From Scleromitrula shiraiana (taxonomy: Eukaryota > Ascomycota > Leotiomycetes > Helotiales > Sclerotiniaceae): a stretch of 64,000 nucleotides of DNA. Of the stretch, positions 35,640 to 50,300 are shown piece after piece (the stretch's first letter is position 1; each line of letters opens with the position of its first letter). The notes under the pieces were generated by a model that saw nothing but the letters and a program-made list of their open reading frames with translations, did not search any database and was not told the origin of the DNA. A program made the position numbers and the translations under genes. Location: contig JABELC010000006.1 of NCBI GenBank assembly GCA_028455995.1, positions 1,798,001 through 1,862,000 on the forward strand, read 5' to 3'.

Positions 35640-37110
35640 GCAAATATAATCCTAATAAGTTTTAGAGTATTATAATTGATATAGAAATAATGATAATATT
35701 GATTATTAATAAACGATAATTCGAAGTATTATAAAAATTAATCAATTTAATTATTAATTATAATAAGATAAAAATTATAAAAATTATATTTAGAAAAGAA
35801 GATATTAAAAAATCTATTAGATTATACAAAATCAAATTATTAATTGAATAAATTAAAGTTTATATTGTTTATATAAATATACTATTTTTATTTTATTTAA
35901 TAAATATAAATAAATTTAATATATTCTTTAATAATATTAAAAATCAAATTATTTATAATAAAATTAATAAATATTTCTTTATTATATAAAAACATAGTTA
36001 TAACTTTTTATTATAAAAATATAATTATAATATATTTGTATAATCGATAATTTTGGATAGTATTTATTATTTTATAAAAATAAAATTATAATATTTATAT
36101 AAGTGTTTTAATTATCTAGTTATTTATAGATTATATAATATATTTAAGCAAGTTAATTATAATAATATAAGCAAAGATAAGATCAATAAATTGATAAAAT
36201 ATTATAATCAATATTAGATATATAGCAAATTATTAAAGAAATTTAAATTCAAGATTAACAATAATAAAAATAATAATATTTGGTTCAATTATATAATTAT
36301 AATTGATATTATATATATTAATAAAAAAGCGATATTGTATATATTTGATAAAATAACAAAATACTAAGTAATAATATTTTTAAATAATTTATTAATAAGA
36401 TATGTTTAAGATATAATTCGATTTAAATAGATTGATATTTATATAGAATCTTTAGATTATATTATTATTGATATAGATATATAGTTTATTGCAAAGAAAT
36501 TTAATAAATATGCAAACATTATAATAATCAAAATAAAAATAGTTTTTATAAAATTTTATTAATTAATTAGTAAAATTAAATAATATTATAAAATTGTATA
36601 ATAAATATTTGAAATTTTACAAAATAAACTATAATAATCCAGCTTTATAAAAAAACAAATATTGTAAATAACGATAAAGACTATAAATAACTTAATAGAC
36701 CTTAATAAATTAATTTTAATATTTTTAATATTCAATACATTTATATATATAAAAAAATCAGATTTATTAACAAAAACTATTATTAATTAAGCGATAAGAT
36801 TATAAAAAACAAATAATAAAATTTGTAAATATAAAGTAATTTAATTAATAAAAGATGTATTATAAAAATAAAATAGATTATCTATATATATAATATATAA
36901 TTTAAAAATATATTTAAAAATTTTAGTATATAAAAAAATCATTAAAACGAAAAAAGAAAAATGAATAAGACTTTATATTCTTAAATTGATAAAAGATAAG
37001 AATTACAAAATCAATATAAATAGCTATATTGTAATAATATAATCAATATTAATTTATTTATATTATAAAAAATCTATTAATCTAATATTAATATTATTAA
37101 TAATATATAC
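35640..37110 (+). pseudogene. copia 1 copy 1 protease/GAG-pre-integrase/integrase remnant
   Basis: With stops ignored, the translation follows a fungal copia polyprotein: an IIDIE..MI block at the protease site, a PFLFYL..NINKF block (GAG-pre-integrase lead-in), then integrase core blocks IIDIIYI, a TRY-like block and FI.KEFNKYAN. Numerous TAA/TAG codons replace expected Gln/Trp. Confidence 0.75.
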
Positions 37111-37619
37111 AAAAAACTATATACTATCTATATTTATAAATAATAACAACAATCAATTAATTATTCAAAAAATATTAAAAACAGCGATACCCAAATCACC
37201 CAAACTAATAATTTGTAGATACAGCAGATCAAAAAAAGATTAAAGTTTTAATACTTTATTATTAATAGCGATTCAACTTTATTAATATATTTAATAAAAT
37301 ATATAATAAAAAGTATAATTTAAACTATATATAAAAAATAAAGATTTTGAAAAAATATTATTAAATATTATAATATTATTAAATAACGAATATACTATAT
37401 ACTCAATGGATATCTTTTTTGTAAAAAGGTTAATTCTCTTCATCAAATAAGCTAAATATAATAAAGAAAAAACAAATAAAATATATATAAAATCAAAAAG
37501 AAAGAAATTAAATAAATTAATAAAAATCGATATATTTAAAGTAATAAAGTAAAAAAATATTTTAATAAAAATAAAAATCTTTAAATACAAATAAGTTAAC
37601 AAACTTAAATATTTAAATA

Positions 37620-38110
37620 TAAAAAACATATATAAAAAATTAAGGTTTATTGTATAAAGTTTTAATAATGTAAAAAAACATATTATATTTATATAATCTT
37701 TAATTATATAGTATTTAGTTTATCAATTAGTATTAATAATTATAATTATTATAATAATAATAGAAAATAATAATATATTTAGTATTTATTTATATGATAT
37801 TATTTAGATATATATATAAGTAAATTCAAAATTTATATATTTTATTTTTGTATATGCAATTTTAAAAATAGAATATTTATTTAAAACTATATTTTATATA
37901 GTATAATTATTGTATAGAATTTTAAAGATAGGAAATTATTAATTTAATATATATTTAGATCACTATATTATAAAGCTTAAAATAATAATATTGATATATA
38001 ATTTTTGTTTATTATATATATAAAAATAAAGATTTAGAATTGTAATAATATAAACCAATAATATTTTGATTATTGTTAATAAACAATTTATTTGCAAAAA
38101 GAAATACTAT
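37620..38110 (+). pseudogene. copia 1 copy 1 reverse transcriptase remnant
   Basis: Stop-interrupted translation shows copia reverse-transcriptase blocks in order: a KxRFIV..FN start, a YL.DI..IYIQ-like region, and an I..TNNILI block where the catalytic YVDD/QTDD-like motif is expected. RNase H should follow but is not clear. Confidence 0.65.
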
Positions 38111-39214
38111 TTAAAAAAAACTAAATTTTTATATAAAAAATAAAAGTAACTAATTAAAATATATTTATTTAAATTTAATAATAGTTTAATATTATTAAAA
38201 AGTTTAATAATTATAATAAATCAAAAATTTTAATATAAAAATATAGAGCAAATCAAAAATATTAATATTAATATATATAAAATATAAAATAAATTTTAAA
38301 AAAATGTAATATTAAAAAAGCAATATATTATATAGTACATTTATAATGTTTATATTGCAATTTATTATTAATCCAAAACTTTATTCGATTTAGTATAGGC
38401 TATATAGAATATCGAATTAAATAATAAAGATATAAAAGTATTTAATAAATGTATATAATAATAAAAAAAAAACTTTATAAAAAAACTTTGATTTGTATTA
38501 TTTAATTTTAATATTTTTTATATATATATATTTATTAATGTTTTATATATTAATAATTTTAATTTATTATTTTAAATTAAATATATTATTATATTAATAA
38601 ATAAAAATAGAAATACAAATATTATATATTAATTTTTGATTAAATATAAATATATCATTTAAATTATATTAATATTAGAACTTTATATAATAATTCTTAG
38701 TTTTGATATAGCAATCATTATTAAAAATATAATCAATAAAATCTTTAATAATTATATTTTATTATTAATTATTTATATTGATTTATATTCTTTATTTTAA
38801 TTATTAATTAAATTCAAAATAATAATCAAAAAGTAATTTATAATCGATATTATAATATTATATTAATCATATAAATATAAAGAAATTATGGAAATACGAT
38901 AAATCAATAACAATGATAATCTAATAAATACAATAATAAAAACAAAGCTTTATTTAATATTGAAAAAATTTATTGATATAAACAAGATATTAATAAAGAT
39001 TAACAAATAGATTAAGTATAAAAAAGGATTTTGATTTTTCTCTTTCTTTCTTTATTTATTTTTCGAAAAATAGCTAAATAATAATCGATTCTATTTATTC
39101 AGATTATACATAATCATTATAAAGTAAAATAATAAAAGATACAATATAAAAAACAACGATAATACAAAACAACAATAATACACGATTTAAATAATACTTA
39201 TCCCGATTTAACCT

Positions 39215-39216
<2 letters not shown>

Positions 39217-39254
<38 letters not shown>
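39217..39254. repeat. homopolymer A tract
   Basis: A run of about 38 A near the 3' end of copia 1 copy 1. The matching place in copy 2 (about 51385) has only five A, so the tract expanded in this copy (or contains assembly noise). Confidence 0.85.
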
Positions 39255-39257
<3 letters not shown>

Positions 39258-39406
39258 CACATTACATACAAACAAATTATAAAGATTTCAAAATGACAAA
39301 AAGCTAGAAAAAGCCTACTTTATTTTTACCTTATATAAATAATTCACAATTTTTATAAATCTTAACTTTTTATATATATAGCATCAGATTTTCAAAAAGT
39401 TGCTAA

Positions 39407-39566
39407 TGTCTATATAATCAAACACATGACCTTACATTACATATCCATTAAGGAAATATATATCTTTAACAATGTATAACATTCTTTTTGAACTTTTTAA
39501 ACAAATAATATAATATTAATTAATATCATAATTATATAGTTCTATACCCCCGGAGTCATACAAACA
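39407..39566 (+). repeat. 3' LTR of copia 1 copy 1
   Basis: 160 bp. The inner end is mutated (TGTCTATATAATC) but the outer end retains ACCCCCGGAGTCATAC, the reverse of the 5' LTR pattern. Confidence 0.92.
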
Positions 39567-42500
39567 CTATTATAAATATTGATTTATATAAAATAAAATA
39601 TGTTTTATATTATTATTATTAATAAATTTTTAATAAAATATATAGTGTTGGATCAAATTGTTTTATTAATAATATAAAAAATAGAATTATTATTAATATA
39701 TATTATATTAATTATAATAATAAAATTGAATTTGATATTATTATAAAATTTGAATTTAAATCTTTTAGATTTATTAATATAAAATTAGTATTTTTTATAA
39801 TATTTTATAAACTATTTTAATTATTTATAATTGAATTCATCTTTATAATTAATATGATTAAATAAATTATGCAGTTTCTTAATGAAAAAATATTTTATTT
39901 GTTTATAAATATAGTGTAATTCAATTTTAAATAAATAATATTCTTTATTTATATTTAATAATTTTATAATAGATTATTGGAATTTTTGAAAAAAAATTAA
40001 TTAATTAATAAATGTATATTTATAATATCTAATAATTTTTAATATTTTATTATTAATATATTAAAATTCATTTTTAATATTATTAAATAAGATTTAAATA
40101 TAATCTATATTTATAAAATTTAATAAAAATAAAATATTAATATTAATAATATAAATATTAATTATATTAATTAAATTAATAATTAAAATAATTTTAATAA
40201 AAAGAGTATTATCAAAGCTAAATCTAAAATTTATAATTGAATCTAGAATTTTTATATTAATTCAAATAAGTTTTTATAGTGCTAAAAACTATCTATAATT
40301 AATAATTAATCATTTTATAATATCAAAATTATATATTATATTAATAAATTTATATTTATTATAATATTCAATTTATAAATAAATCTCAAATTTTTGATTA
40401 ATTTTATTAATATAAATATATAAAATAATTAAATTATTAAATTTTATAATAAAATTATTATAATTATTATTTATAATAATATAAAAATTATATAAAATAA
40501 TAAATACTTTAATATTATTATTATTATTATTATTAAAATATAATTTTAATTAAAATATTTTAATTTCTTTAATTATATAAATAAAATCGTTATTATTATT
40601 ATATTTATTTTATATATATTAATTATAATTTTTATTAAAACTTTATATATTATTAAAATCAAATCTCGATTTTATTTTTTAATTAAATTTTTGTTTTATA
40701 ATAATTTATTTTTTAGAAATATATTTAATTAATTAATATCTTTTTTTTTATAGATATAATATATTTTTTATTTTTAATTATAATAATTATTTTTAAATCA
40801 AAGAATTTGATTATTAAAATATATATTTTTATTTTAAGATCATAAATTATTATTATTTTAATTGTTTTTTTAAAATTATTAATTATTAAAATTTTATTTG
40901 ATTATATTATTATTTTTTTTTTAAAAAAATAATTTATTTTTAGATTTAATCTTTATATTTTTTTATATTATAATAAATATATAGATCTTTATAATTATAA
41001 TAATAATTATTTTAAATAAATCTAAATATTTTAAAAAATATATAAAATAATTTTAATAAACTATAAAAAATTTTATTATATAAATAAAATTACTATATAT
41101 TTTTGATAATAAACCAAATTTTATAATATATATTTTATTAAATAAAATTTTATATAATTATTTAATTAATTTTAATAAATTATTTATAATAATAATATAA
41201 AAAATGATTTTAAATTAATTATTATATATATCATATTTTTATTCTTTATTTTTAAATGTTTTTTAGAATTCTTTAATAATTATTTTTTAATTAATATTTA
41301 AATTTCTATATTTAATAATATTATAATAATACTTTTAAATATTTTTATATAATATAAATAAAATATCAAAATATTGATATTATTTAAATAAATCGATTTG
41401 TTTATAATTATCTTTATAAATAATTAATTTATATTTAATATTATTTATTTGATTATTATATTTATTATTATTTAATATATAATATTTTATAAGATTTTTA
41501 AATTATTTATTAATATCAAATAGAATAAAGTCAATTTTAAAGTTTTCAAAATTTAAATAATTGAAAAAATCATTCTTAAGATTGAAATTAAAATTAAAAT
41601 CGAAATTAAAATCGCAATTAAAATCGAAATTATTATTATTGCTATTTTTTTTTAATAAATATTGATTTAAAATCAAGTTTTTTAAAATTAAATAGTTTTT
41701 TAAATATTGCTTATTTTTTTTATTTACTTTTTTTATTCTTTTTATTTTTATCTTTAATTTTATCTTTTTTTATTTATAGTCTTTAATAAAATTAATAATA
41801 AAGTTTTTTTTATTTTTTTTCTTTAAATTATTAAATTTCTTAATTAATATGATAAAGATGCTGGATTATATATTAAATTATATATCGCGAATTATTATTT
41901 CTATTGTTTTTAAAGTTTATTTAAATAAAATCTTAAAAATAAATATAAAAATTAAACTAATATTGATATCAAAGTTAATAAGAATATTAATATCGAATTT
42001 TTATAAAAATCACTTAAAAAATTATAAAATAAAAAAATTCTTTTTTTAAATTATAATAAAGTATTTTAAAGTTTAATTTGCGAAATTGCTTTTAAATATT
42101 TATAAAATATTATTATTAAAAATGTAATAATAAATGTATTTTAAGATTTTGAATTAAATATATAATAAAAAAATTTTGTTATTAAAGTTATTTTTGAAGT
42201 TAAATCTATTTTTAAATATTTCGTAAAGTTCATTATATTTTTTAAAGTCTTAATCAAAAAAAGAGTAGTCTAAAAAAAAAGAGTTCTTTTTTATCATATT
42301 GACTCAAAAAAAGAAATTGAGTAAAGGTATTTATATAAATGATTAAAAAAGGATATCGTATTTTAATAAAAAAAATAAATTCTCTATTATTATATAAGGA
42401 AAAAAAAGAAAAAAGAGGGGGGAAAAAAAATAAAGTGAATTATTATGAAATAATAAAGATTTGTTTATTTTTAAAGAATATTTCTAAATTCTTATAAATC

Positions 42501-42957
42501 TTATTAGTTTAAAGATAACAATATCTTTAAATAAAAATCAGAGTTTTTCAATATAATTTTTATAAATCTGAAATATAATGAATATATAAAAAAAGATAAA
42601 AAAGAAAAATAAAAAAGAAATAATAAAAAAAATGATAAAAAAGATCTTGTCGTTGCTAAAAGTTTTTGAAAATATTATAAAGATTATTAAAAAATATCTT
42701 GAAAAAATAAAAATTAAGAAATTTAAAATATTAAAAGATTGAATTTTAAAAAAGTCGGGCTAAAAATATGTATGATAAACATAAAAATTTATAATATCGT
42801 TTTAATATCTATATATTCTATCTTAACACTATATATTATTTTTAATCAAAACGCCTTATTAATATTTTAAATTCAATTCTAATCTTTTCAAAAATATTTT
42901 TATTACTACAATATCGCCTTAATATTTGCAATATCTAATCTATACAATACTAATCAA

Positions 42958-43118
42958 TATAATTTTACTATAATAAAGTATACAATATATAATACTATAG
43001 TTTATATAGTATATTCTTATTATTAATCTATTTATAATATAGATTGTCAAGTCGTATATATATACGACTATGGTCACGTGCTACCTTTGTGATCTATATC
43101 CCAATAATTATATTGTTA
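42958..43118 (-). repeat. 5' LTR of copia-C copy A
   Basis: About 161 bp aligned with 30503-30660 and, in reverse orientation, with the start of copy B (about 51709-51877). Retains GTCGTATATATATACGAC and a CACGTG box near its right (outer) end. Confidence 0.75.
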
Positions 43119-43134
43119 TTACTAGTAGTAATAA

Positions 43135-43295
43135 TGTCTGTATAGTCAAACACGTGACCTTACGTCACGTGTTCATTGAGGAGATATATATCTTCGACGG
43201 CGTATAACACTTTTTTTGAACTTTTTGAATAAATAATACAATATAGAATGATATCCGTAATTATATAATTCCATATCTCTAAAGTTATACAAACA
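43135..43295 (+). repeat. 5' LTR of copia 1 copy 2
   Basis: Starts TGTCTG and keeps the two CACGTG boxes and TTACGTCA at about 43151-43171. The inner end is degraded. Confidence 0.9.
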
Positions 43296-45239
43296 TTAAT
43301 TAGTGTATACACTATAAATTAAGATTTCTATTTTATATATAATATTAATTTTAATAAATTTTAAATGTTTTTATTTATTATTAATAAAAAATTTTTTATA
43401 ATTTTTAATAATAAAAAGTTTTATAGATTATTTAGTTTTTTAATAAAAAAAAGAATTAAACTTTATAATATTTAAATATTTATTATAAGAATAATAATTT
43501 TTAATTTTAATTTAAATATTATAATACCTAAATATCTATTATAAACTAAATAATCTTTAAATCGACTTTAGAATTATAAAATTTAAATATTTATTATAAA
43601 TAAAGTAATAATAAAAATACAAATTATATTATATTATTTAAATATACATTAAATTATTTAAAAAAATATTTTAATAAATAAAAATATTGGCAATAATGAT
43701 TATTTTATTATAATTATAAAAACAATGATAAAGTTATTTATATAAAAACTTTTATTTAAAAATCTTTATAAAACTTTTAATAATCCCCCCTTTTATATTT
43801 CTATATTTTTTTATTATTACTTTATTTATTTTTTATTTTATAACGAATTTGTTTATTATATATTCATTTTATAAATCAAAGTAATTATATTTAACTCAAA
43901 AACCCTATTAAAATGAGTTTTAATTTAATATTAAATTTATTTTATAAATTGGATAATTATATTTGATCTAAAGTTTTATTAAATTAAATCTTTAATTTAA
44001 TATTAAACATTTATTTAATAATAGCAAAAAAATTAAGTAAAAATAAATTTAATAATAATTACTATATTATTTAATAAATAGATATATAGTATTATTGTAA
44101 GTATTCTTTTATTTTATATTATAATACTATGGGCAATATAATAGGCAAAAACAACGCAAAGAAAAAAAAAGATTGAGAAATATAAACACGAGTATAAGTT
44201 TTAGATAATTATAAAAAGAAAATAATTTATTAAATATAAATATTTAAGATTTAGAATTGCCACCAATATTTTAATAATTAAAATAAATTTTTAATTAAAT
44301 TAAAAAACTTTAATTAATATTAAAAATATTATTAAAAAATCTTAATAAAAGTCTAATATATATAAATCTATTATAAAAACAATATTAATAAAAAATATTT
44401 AAATAAATATAAATTTTAATATTTTAAATATAAATAAAGATCTCTTTATTCAAAAACATAGTAAACAATATTTTTGGAGGATTTATATTTAATCTTAAAA
44501 AGAAACAATAACAAAAAAATAATAATATATACGATTTTGAATATAATTAAGATTTTAAACTCAAATAGAGTAGGGGACATTATAAAGATCTATTTAACAA
44601 ATCATCTTTAAGCGATTTAGATTTTATTAATAGATATAAAGGATATAATATATAGTAAATCATTACTTAAAATATAAATTCGATAAGTATATAACCAATA
44701 ATTTAAAGATTTTTACCGATATAAATCTATAGATAGACTTTAAATAAGTATTTGAAAATATAAAAACGAAAATATTTTAAATATTGAATAAAGGATATTT
44801 AATAATAATAAAAAAGATATTATAAAAAAATAATATTTATATTAATATATTAATATTAATAGTTTATATATTATAAAGCATAATATATACAAAATTATGT
44901 CTTAAATAAATTAAGATTTATTTAAAAAATATTTATAGAGATTGATTAATAAAATTTAAGTTTAGCAATATAAAGATAATAATAAAAAATTTAAAGCAAA
45001 AATAAAATCAAAAAGAAAGTGCAAGAAAATAAGTTAAAAAAGAAAAGCAAGTTGAATAAAATACCCTAATTATATAAATAACGATTAATTTATTAAAGTA
45101 TGTTAATGAATTATTAAAAAATATTTAATTTATAATAAAAACCGATTCTAAATATTTATTTAAAACTATTTTAATAATAATAATATATAATCTAATAGAT
45201 TATACTATCTAATACATAACTTTATTTAATAATTATATA

Positions 45240-45572
45240 TTATATAACAATCAAAATTATTAGGATAAAAATAACTATAATAAAAATTATTGTAATCAAA
45301 ATAATTGTATACCTTAATTTAGTCAAAGCTATCCTAGTCAGAATCAACCCAATTAAAATCGATTTAGTCAAAATCAATTTAATCAAAATCATTATAATAT
45401 AAATAATTATAATAAAAATTATTATAATTAAAATAATTATATATTTTAATTTAGTTAAATTTAACTTGATTAAAATTAATTTAATCAAAATTGATTTAAT
45501 TAAAATTATTATATACCCCAAATTAATCAAAATGATTATAATTAAGATAATCATAATTTTTAATATAAACAA
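45240..45572. repeat. degenerate short-period tandem array (copia 1 copy 2)
   Basis: Counterpart of 34017-34390 with the same imperfect TTAATCAAAATCAAT-like unit, so the array predates the separation of the two copies. Confidence 0.75.
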
Positions 45573-45791
45573 AATTGAGGAGGAAAATAAAAGAATGGAA
45601 GGGCATATGTATATAAAAACAAATATAAGGATTAAAAATATTATTAAAAAAAGAGTTGTTAATATTATATATCAAAAATTTAATATTAAATCAATTTAAA
45701 TAAAATATATAATAACACGATAAAATTTAATGATAAAGATAATGATTTTGATTATAAATTGACTATATATAAATTAATTTTATAGTATATA

Positions 45792-46768
45792 CTCGGTTAA
45801 ATTAAAATTGAAGCACGCGCCAATTGCCGAAAACCCTCAAAATCGACGATTTTATACAAAACACCTCTTACGCCGATGTAAATAAATCGATCATTTATTT
45901 ATAGAATCATTTAAGATATTAAATATAGATTATTTTTATATTAAAATATTGATCATTAAAATTTAAAAATTAAATAATGATTTGAAAATTTATAATATTT
46001 AATTAAATATAAAGTAAAAATCATATAAAAATACTATAATTTTAAGTTAATTCAAATTAAGCTAATTATTATATTAAGAAATAATAAAGATATATATGAA
46101 TATATAAAAAACAGACTTTTATTTGATATAAATATTATATATATTAAAAGTATATAAAAAATATAATATAATAAAATTAAAAAGAGTATATATAGTGTTT
46201 ATAAGTATTAAGTATCATTATAACTTCGATTTTTAAAAATCATTAAAATCACTTCAAATTTTTAAATATAATAATCTATATGCTCATATTTACTATATTA
46301 AAATATTATTTAATATAATTTTGATTTGAATGAATTATTAAGATTTTTAAAGATTTTAACGAGTTAAAAATACTCTTAAAACTTCGACTTTTCAAGATTA
46401 TTATATTACATTTTAATATATAACATTTATATTAAATGAAAGCTTTTTTTTCTATATATTCATATATATCTTCATTATTTCCTAATATAACAATTTACTT
46501 GATTTAAATCAAGTTAAAAATATCGTGTTTTTATATGATTTTTACTTTATATTTAAAGAAATATTATAAAGTTTAAAATCATTATTTAATCTTTAAATTT
46601 TAATAGTAGATATTTTAATATGAAAATAATTTATATTTAATATTTTAAATAATTCTATAAATAATTGATTGATTTATTTACATCGGCGCAAGAGGTGATT
46701 TGTACAAAATCGTCGATTTTGAAGCGATTCGCTTATTTTGCGCGTGCTTCAATTTTAATTTGACCGAG
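45792..46768. mobile_element. complete 977-bp long-TIR element, TA insertion (MITE/foldback type)
   Basis: Ends are inverted: the left tip CTCGGTTAAATTAAAATTG and the right tip ending in CCGAG are reverse complements for the first 28 bases. Similarity between the arms continues inward for roughly 380 bp, making the element close to a giant hairpin. It is flanked by TA on each side (45790-45791, 46769-46770). The homologous place in copia 1 copy 1 (34587-34588) has a single TA with the same flanks and no insert. No ORF worth calling lies inside. TA duplication suggests mobilisation by a Tc1/mariner/pogo-type transposase, inferred only. Confidence 0.9.
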
Positions 46769-47829
46769 TAGATATTCCGAATAAACTTATAGTAATAGTA
46801 TTTCCAACTATATTTAAAAATAAAACACTTAAATATTATATATTGAATTTTATTATACTTCCATAAAAAATGAGAAATTTAATTACAAAATTTAAAATAT
46901 AATATTAAACAAAACTATATTATTATAATATAATAAATAAATAGATAAGATTAATAATAAAAAACATTATAAATAAAAATCAAAAAAAAAACTCAAATAA
47001 TATTTGAAATTGTTTTTTGTAAAAGTAAGGCAATTATATAAAACTTTATTAAATGATATAAAAAATTAATCATATTTTTATAAAAAAATAATTTTATTAT
47101 ATTAATAAATTAAATAATATATTTAAATATATTATTGATTAATCGCGAATATCTTTAATTTTATCTAAAAAATTAAAGAAATAATTTAGATTTATAATAA
47201 ATTATAAAGTAATAATATTGATATATATTATATTAAAAAAAAAGTTATGGATAATTTATAAAACTAAAATAAAAACTTTAGTTGTAATAAATATAATAAA
47301 ATGAATAATTATAATAATCAAAAAAAATGCAGTAATTATCGAGATTAATCTGAATTATAATCTAATATCTAAAAATGATATAATAAAAAAAGCTTTAGAT
47401 CAATCTATAAAAAATAATATTGGATATATAAAAAAAAAAGATATTTTTTTATAAATTATTTAAACTCAAATCAAAAAAAAATTTAAAGAAAGTATAAAGA
47501 AAAAATCGCCAAAAACAATAATAACTATATATATAAACAATTTTTAATATATTACAAAAAAGAACGAGAGATAAAAAAAAGAATATCGAAAAAATCTATA
47601 AAGTATTTTATATAAAAATGAGATATTTAAATAAAACTATATCGAAAATATATTATATATTAAACAATTTAATCAATAATTTATAAATAATCGCTAGATT
47701 TATAAAAAAAATATTTAAATATATATTAATATATAAAAAACTATTTAAAAATGATTAAATTAATAAAGATATAGTATCGAAGCAAATTATATATAATTTT
47801 AAAATATTTTTTATAAATAATAAATATAA

Positions 47830-49300
47830 TTTTAATAAATTTTAAGATATTATGATCGATATAGAAACAATAATGATATCAATTATTAGTAAGTAGCAAT
47901 TCGAAACACTATAAAAACTAATTAATTTAATTATTAATTATAATAAAGCAAAAATCGTAAAGATTATATTTGGAAAAGAAAATATTGAAAAATCTATTAG
48001 ATTATATAAAATCAAATTACCAATTGGATAAATTAAAGTTTATATTATTCATATAAATATACCATTTTTATTTTATTTAACAAATATAAATAAATTCGAT
48101 ATATTTTTTAACAATATTAGGAATTAGATTATTTGCGATAAAACTAGTGAATATTTCTTTATTATATAAAAACATAGCCATAGTTTTTTATTATAAAAAT
48201 ATAATTATAATATATTTATATAATCAATAATCTTGAATAGTATTTGTTATTTTATAGAAATAAAATTATAATATTTATATAAATGTTTTGGTTATTTAAT
48301 TATTTATAAATTATATAATATATTTGAGCGAATTAATTATAATAATATAAATAAAAATAAAATCGATAAATTAACAAAATATTATAATTAATATTAAATA
48401 TATAATAAATTATCAAAAAAATTCAAATTTAAGATCAATAATAATGAAAATAATAATATTTGATTTAATTATATAATTATAATTGATATTATATATATTA
48501 ATAAAAAAGCGGTATTATATATATTTAATAAAGTAATAAGATATTAAGTAACAATATTTCTAAATAATTTATTAATAAAATATATTTAGGATATAATTCA
48601 ATTTAAATAGATTGATATTTATATAAAACTTTTAGATTATATTATCATTAATGTAAGTATACAATTTATTATAAAGGAATTCAATAAGTATACAAATATT
48701 ATAGTGATTAAAATAAAGATAGTTTTTATAAAATTTTATTAATTAATTAATAAAGTTAAATAATATTATAAAATTATATAATAAATATTTAAGATTTTAT
48801 AAAATAAATTACAATAATCCGGCTTTATAAAGAAGCAAATATTGCAAATAATAATAAAAGCCATAAATAATTTAATAAATTTTAATAAATTAATTCTAAT
48901 ATTTTTAATATTCAATATATTTGTATATATGGGAGAATCGGATCTATTAACAAAAACTATCATTAACTAAACGATAAAATTATAAAAAGTAAATAATAAA
49001 ATCTATAAATATAAAGCAATTTAATTAATAAAAGATATATTATAAAAATAAAATAAACTATTTATATATACAATATATAATCTAAAAATATATTTAAAAA
49101 ATTTAATATATAAAAAGATTATTAAAATGAAAAAAGAAAAAAATAAATAGGATTTTATATTTTTAAATTGATAAAGAATAAAAATTGCAAAATTAATATA
49201 AATAATTATATTATAATAATATAATCAATATTGATTCGTTTATATTATAAAGAATTTATTGATTCAATATCAATATTATTAACAATATATATAAAAAACT
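47830..49300 (+). pseudogene. copia 1 copy 2 protease/integrase remnant
   Basis: Collinear with 35640-37110 of copy 1. The translation keeps a TIPFL..LTNINKF-like block and integrase blocks (IDIIYI, FITKEFNKYTN), with stops at expected Gln/Trp positions. Non-functional. Confidence 0.72.
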
Positions 49301-49799
49301 ATACATTATTTATATCTATAAATAATAATAATAATCAATTAATTATTTAAAAAATATTAAAAGTAATGATATTTAAGTTATCTAAATCAATAATTTGTAG
49401 GTATGGTAAATTAAAAAAAGATCAAAATTTTAATATTTCATCATTAATAGTAATTTAATTTTATTAATATATTTAGTAAAATATATAATAAAAAGTATAA
49501 TTTAGATTATATATGGAAAATAAGGATTTTAAGGAAACATTATTAAATATTATAATATTATTAAATAGCAAATATATTATATACCCAATTAATGCTTTTT
49601 TCATAAACAAGTTGATTTTTTTCATTAAATAAACTAAATATAATAAAGAAAAAGCAAGTAAAATATATATAAAATCAAAAAAAAAGGAATTAAATAAATT
49701 GATAAAAACTAATATATTCGAAATAATAAAATAAAAGAAAATTTTGATAAGAATAAGGATTTTTAAATATAAATAAATTAATAAATTTAAATATTCAAA

Positions 49800-50300
49800 T
49801 ACAAAAAATATATATAAAAAATCAAGGTTTATTATATAAGATTTTAATAATGCAGAAAAATATATTATATTTATATAATTTTTAATTATATAATATTTAA
49901 TTTATTAATTAATATTAATAATTATAATTATTATAATAATAACAAAAAACAATAACATATTCAATATTTATTTATACAATATTATTTAAATATATATATA
50001 AACAAATTCGAAACTCACACATCTTATTTTTATATATATAATTTTAAAAATAGAATATCTATCAAAAACTATATTTTATATAATATAATCATTATATAAA
50101 ATCTTAAAAGTAAAAAATCATTAATTCAATATATACTTAAACTATTATATTATAAAATTTAAAATAATAATATTAATATATAATCCTTATTTATTATATA
50201 TATAAAAATAAAATTTTGGAATTATAATAATATAAATAAATAATATTTTAATTATCGCCAATAAATAATTTATTTATAAAAAAGAATATTATTAAAAAGA
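49800..50300 (+). pseudogene. copia 1 copy 2 reverse transcriptase remnant
   Basis: Aligned by position and sequence with the reverse-transcriptase blocks at 37620-38110 of copy 1. Stop-rich. Confidence 0.6.

Larger units (their letters stand above)
31901..39566 (+). mobile_element. Ty1/copia element '1', copy 1 (complete, degraded)
   Basis: 7.67-kb element with 160-bp LTRs (31901-32060 and 39407-39566) and a perfect 5-bp target duplication CTATT (31896-31900, 39567-39571). Internal order is GAG/pre-integrase, integrase, then reverse transcriptase, the copia order. It is inserted in the integrase region of copia-C copy A, whose sequence resumes on both sides. All frames carry many stops. About 3.5 kb precede the recognisable pol region, which is long for copia; I could not identify this 5' part. 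Confidence 0.92.
30503..43118 (-). mobile_element. Ty1/copia element 'C', copy A, with nested insertions and an internal deletion
   Basis: On the minus strand, a 5' LTR (about 42958-43118) and a 3' LTR (about 30503-30660) share the same sequence. The interior aligns, reversed, with copia-C copy B: 39600-39780 and 31665-31900 read on the minus strand match the copia integrase region at about 54400-54860 of copy B. The element is split by copia 1 copy 1 (31901-39566) and by a truncated TIR element (30871-31660). Little sequence remains between the integrase and the 3' LTR, so most of the reverse transcriptase has been deleted. LTR edges are approximate and no clear target duplication was resolved. 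Confidence 0.75.

Noticed and set aside
37291..37629. 112-codon minus-strand ORF rich in Phe/Tyr/Leu
   Set aside because: Antisense to the copia 1 pol remnant; composition is explained by AT drift.
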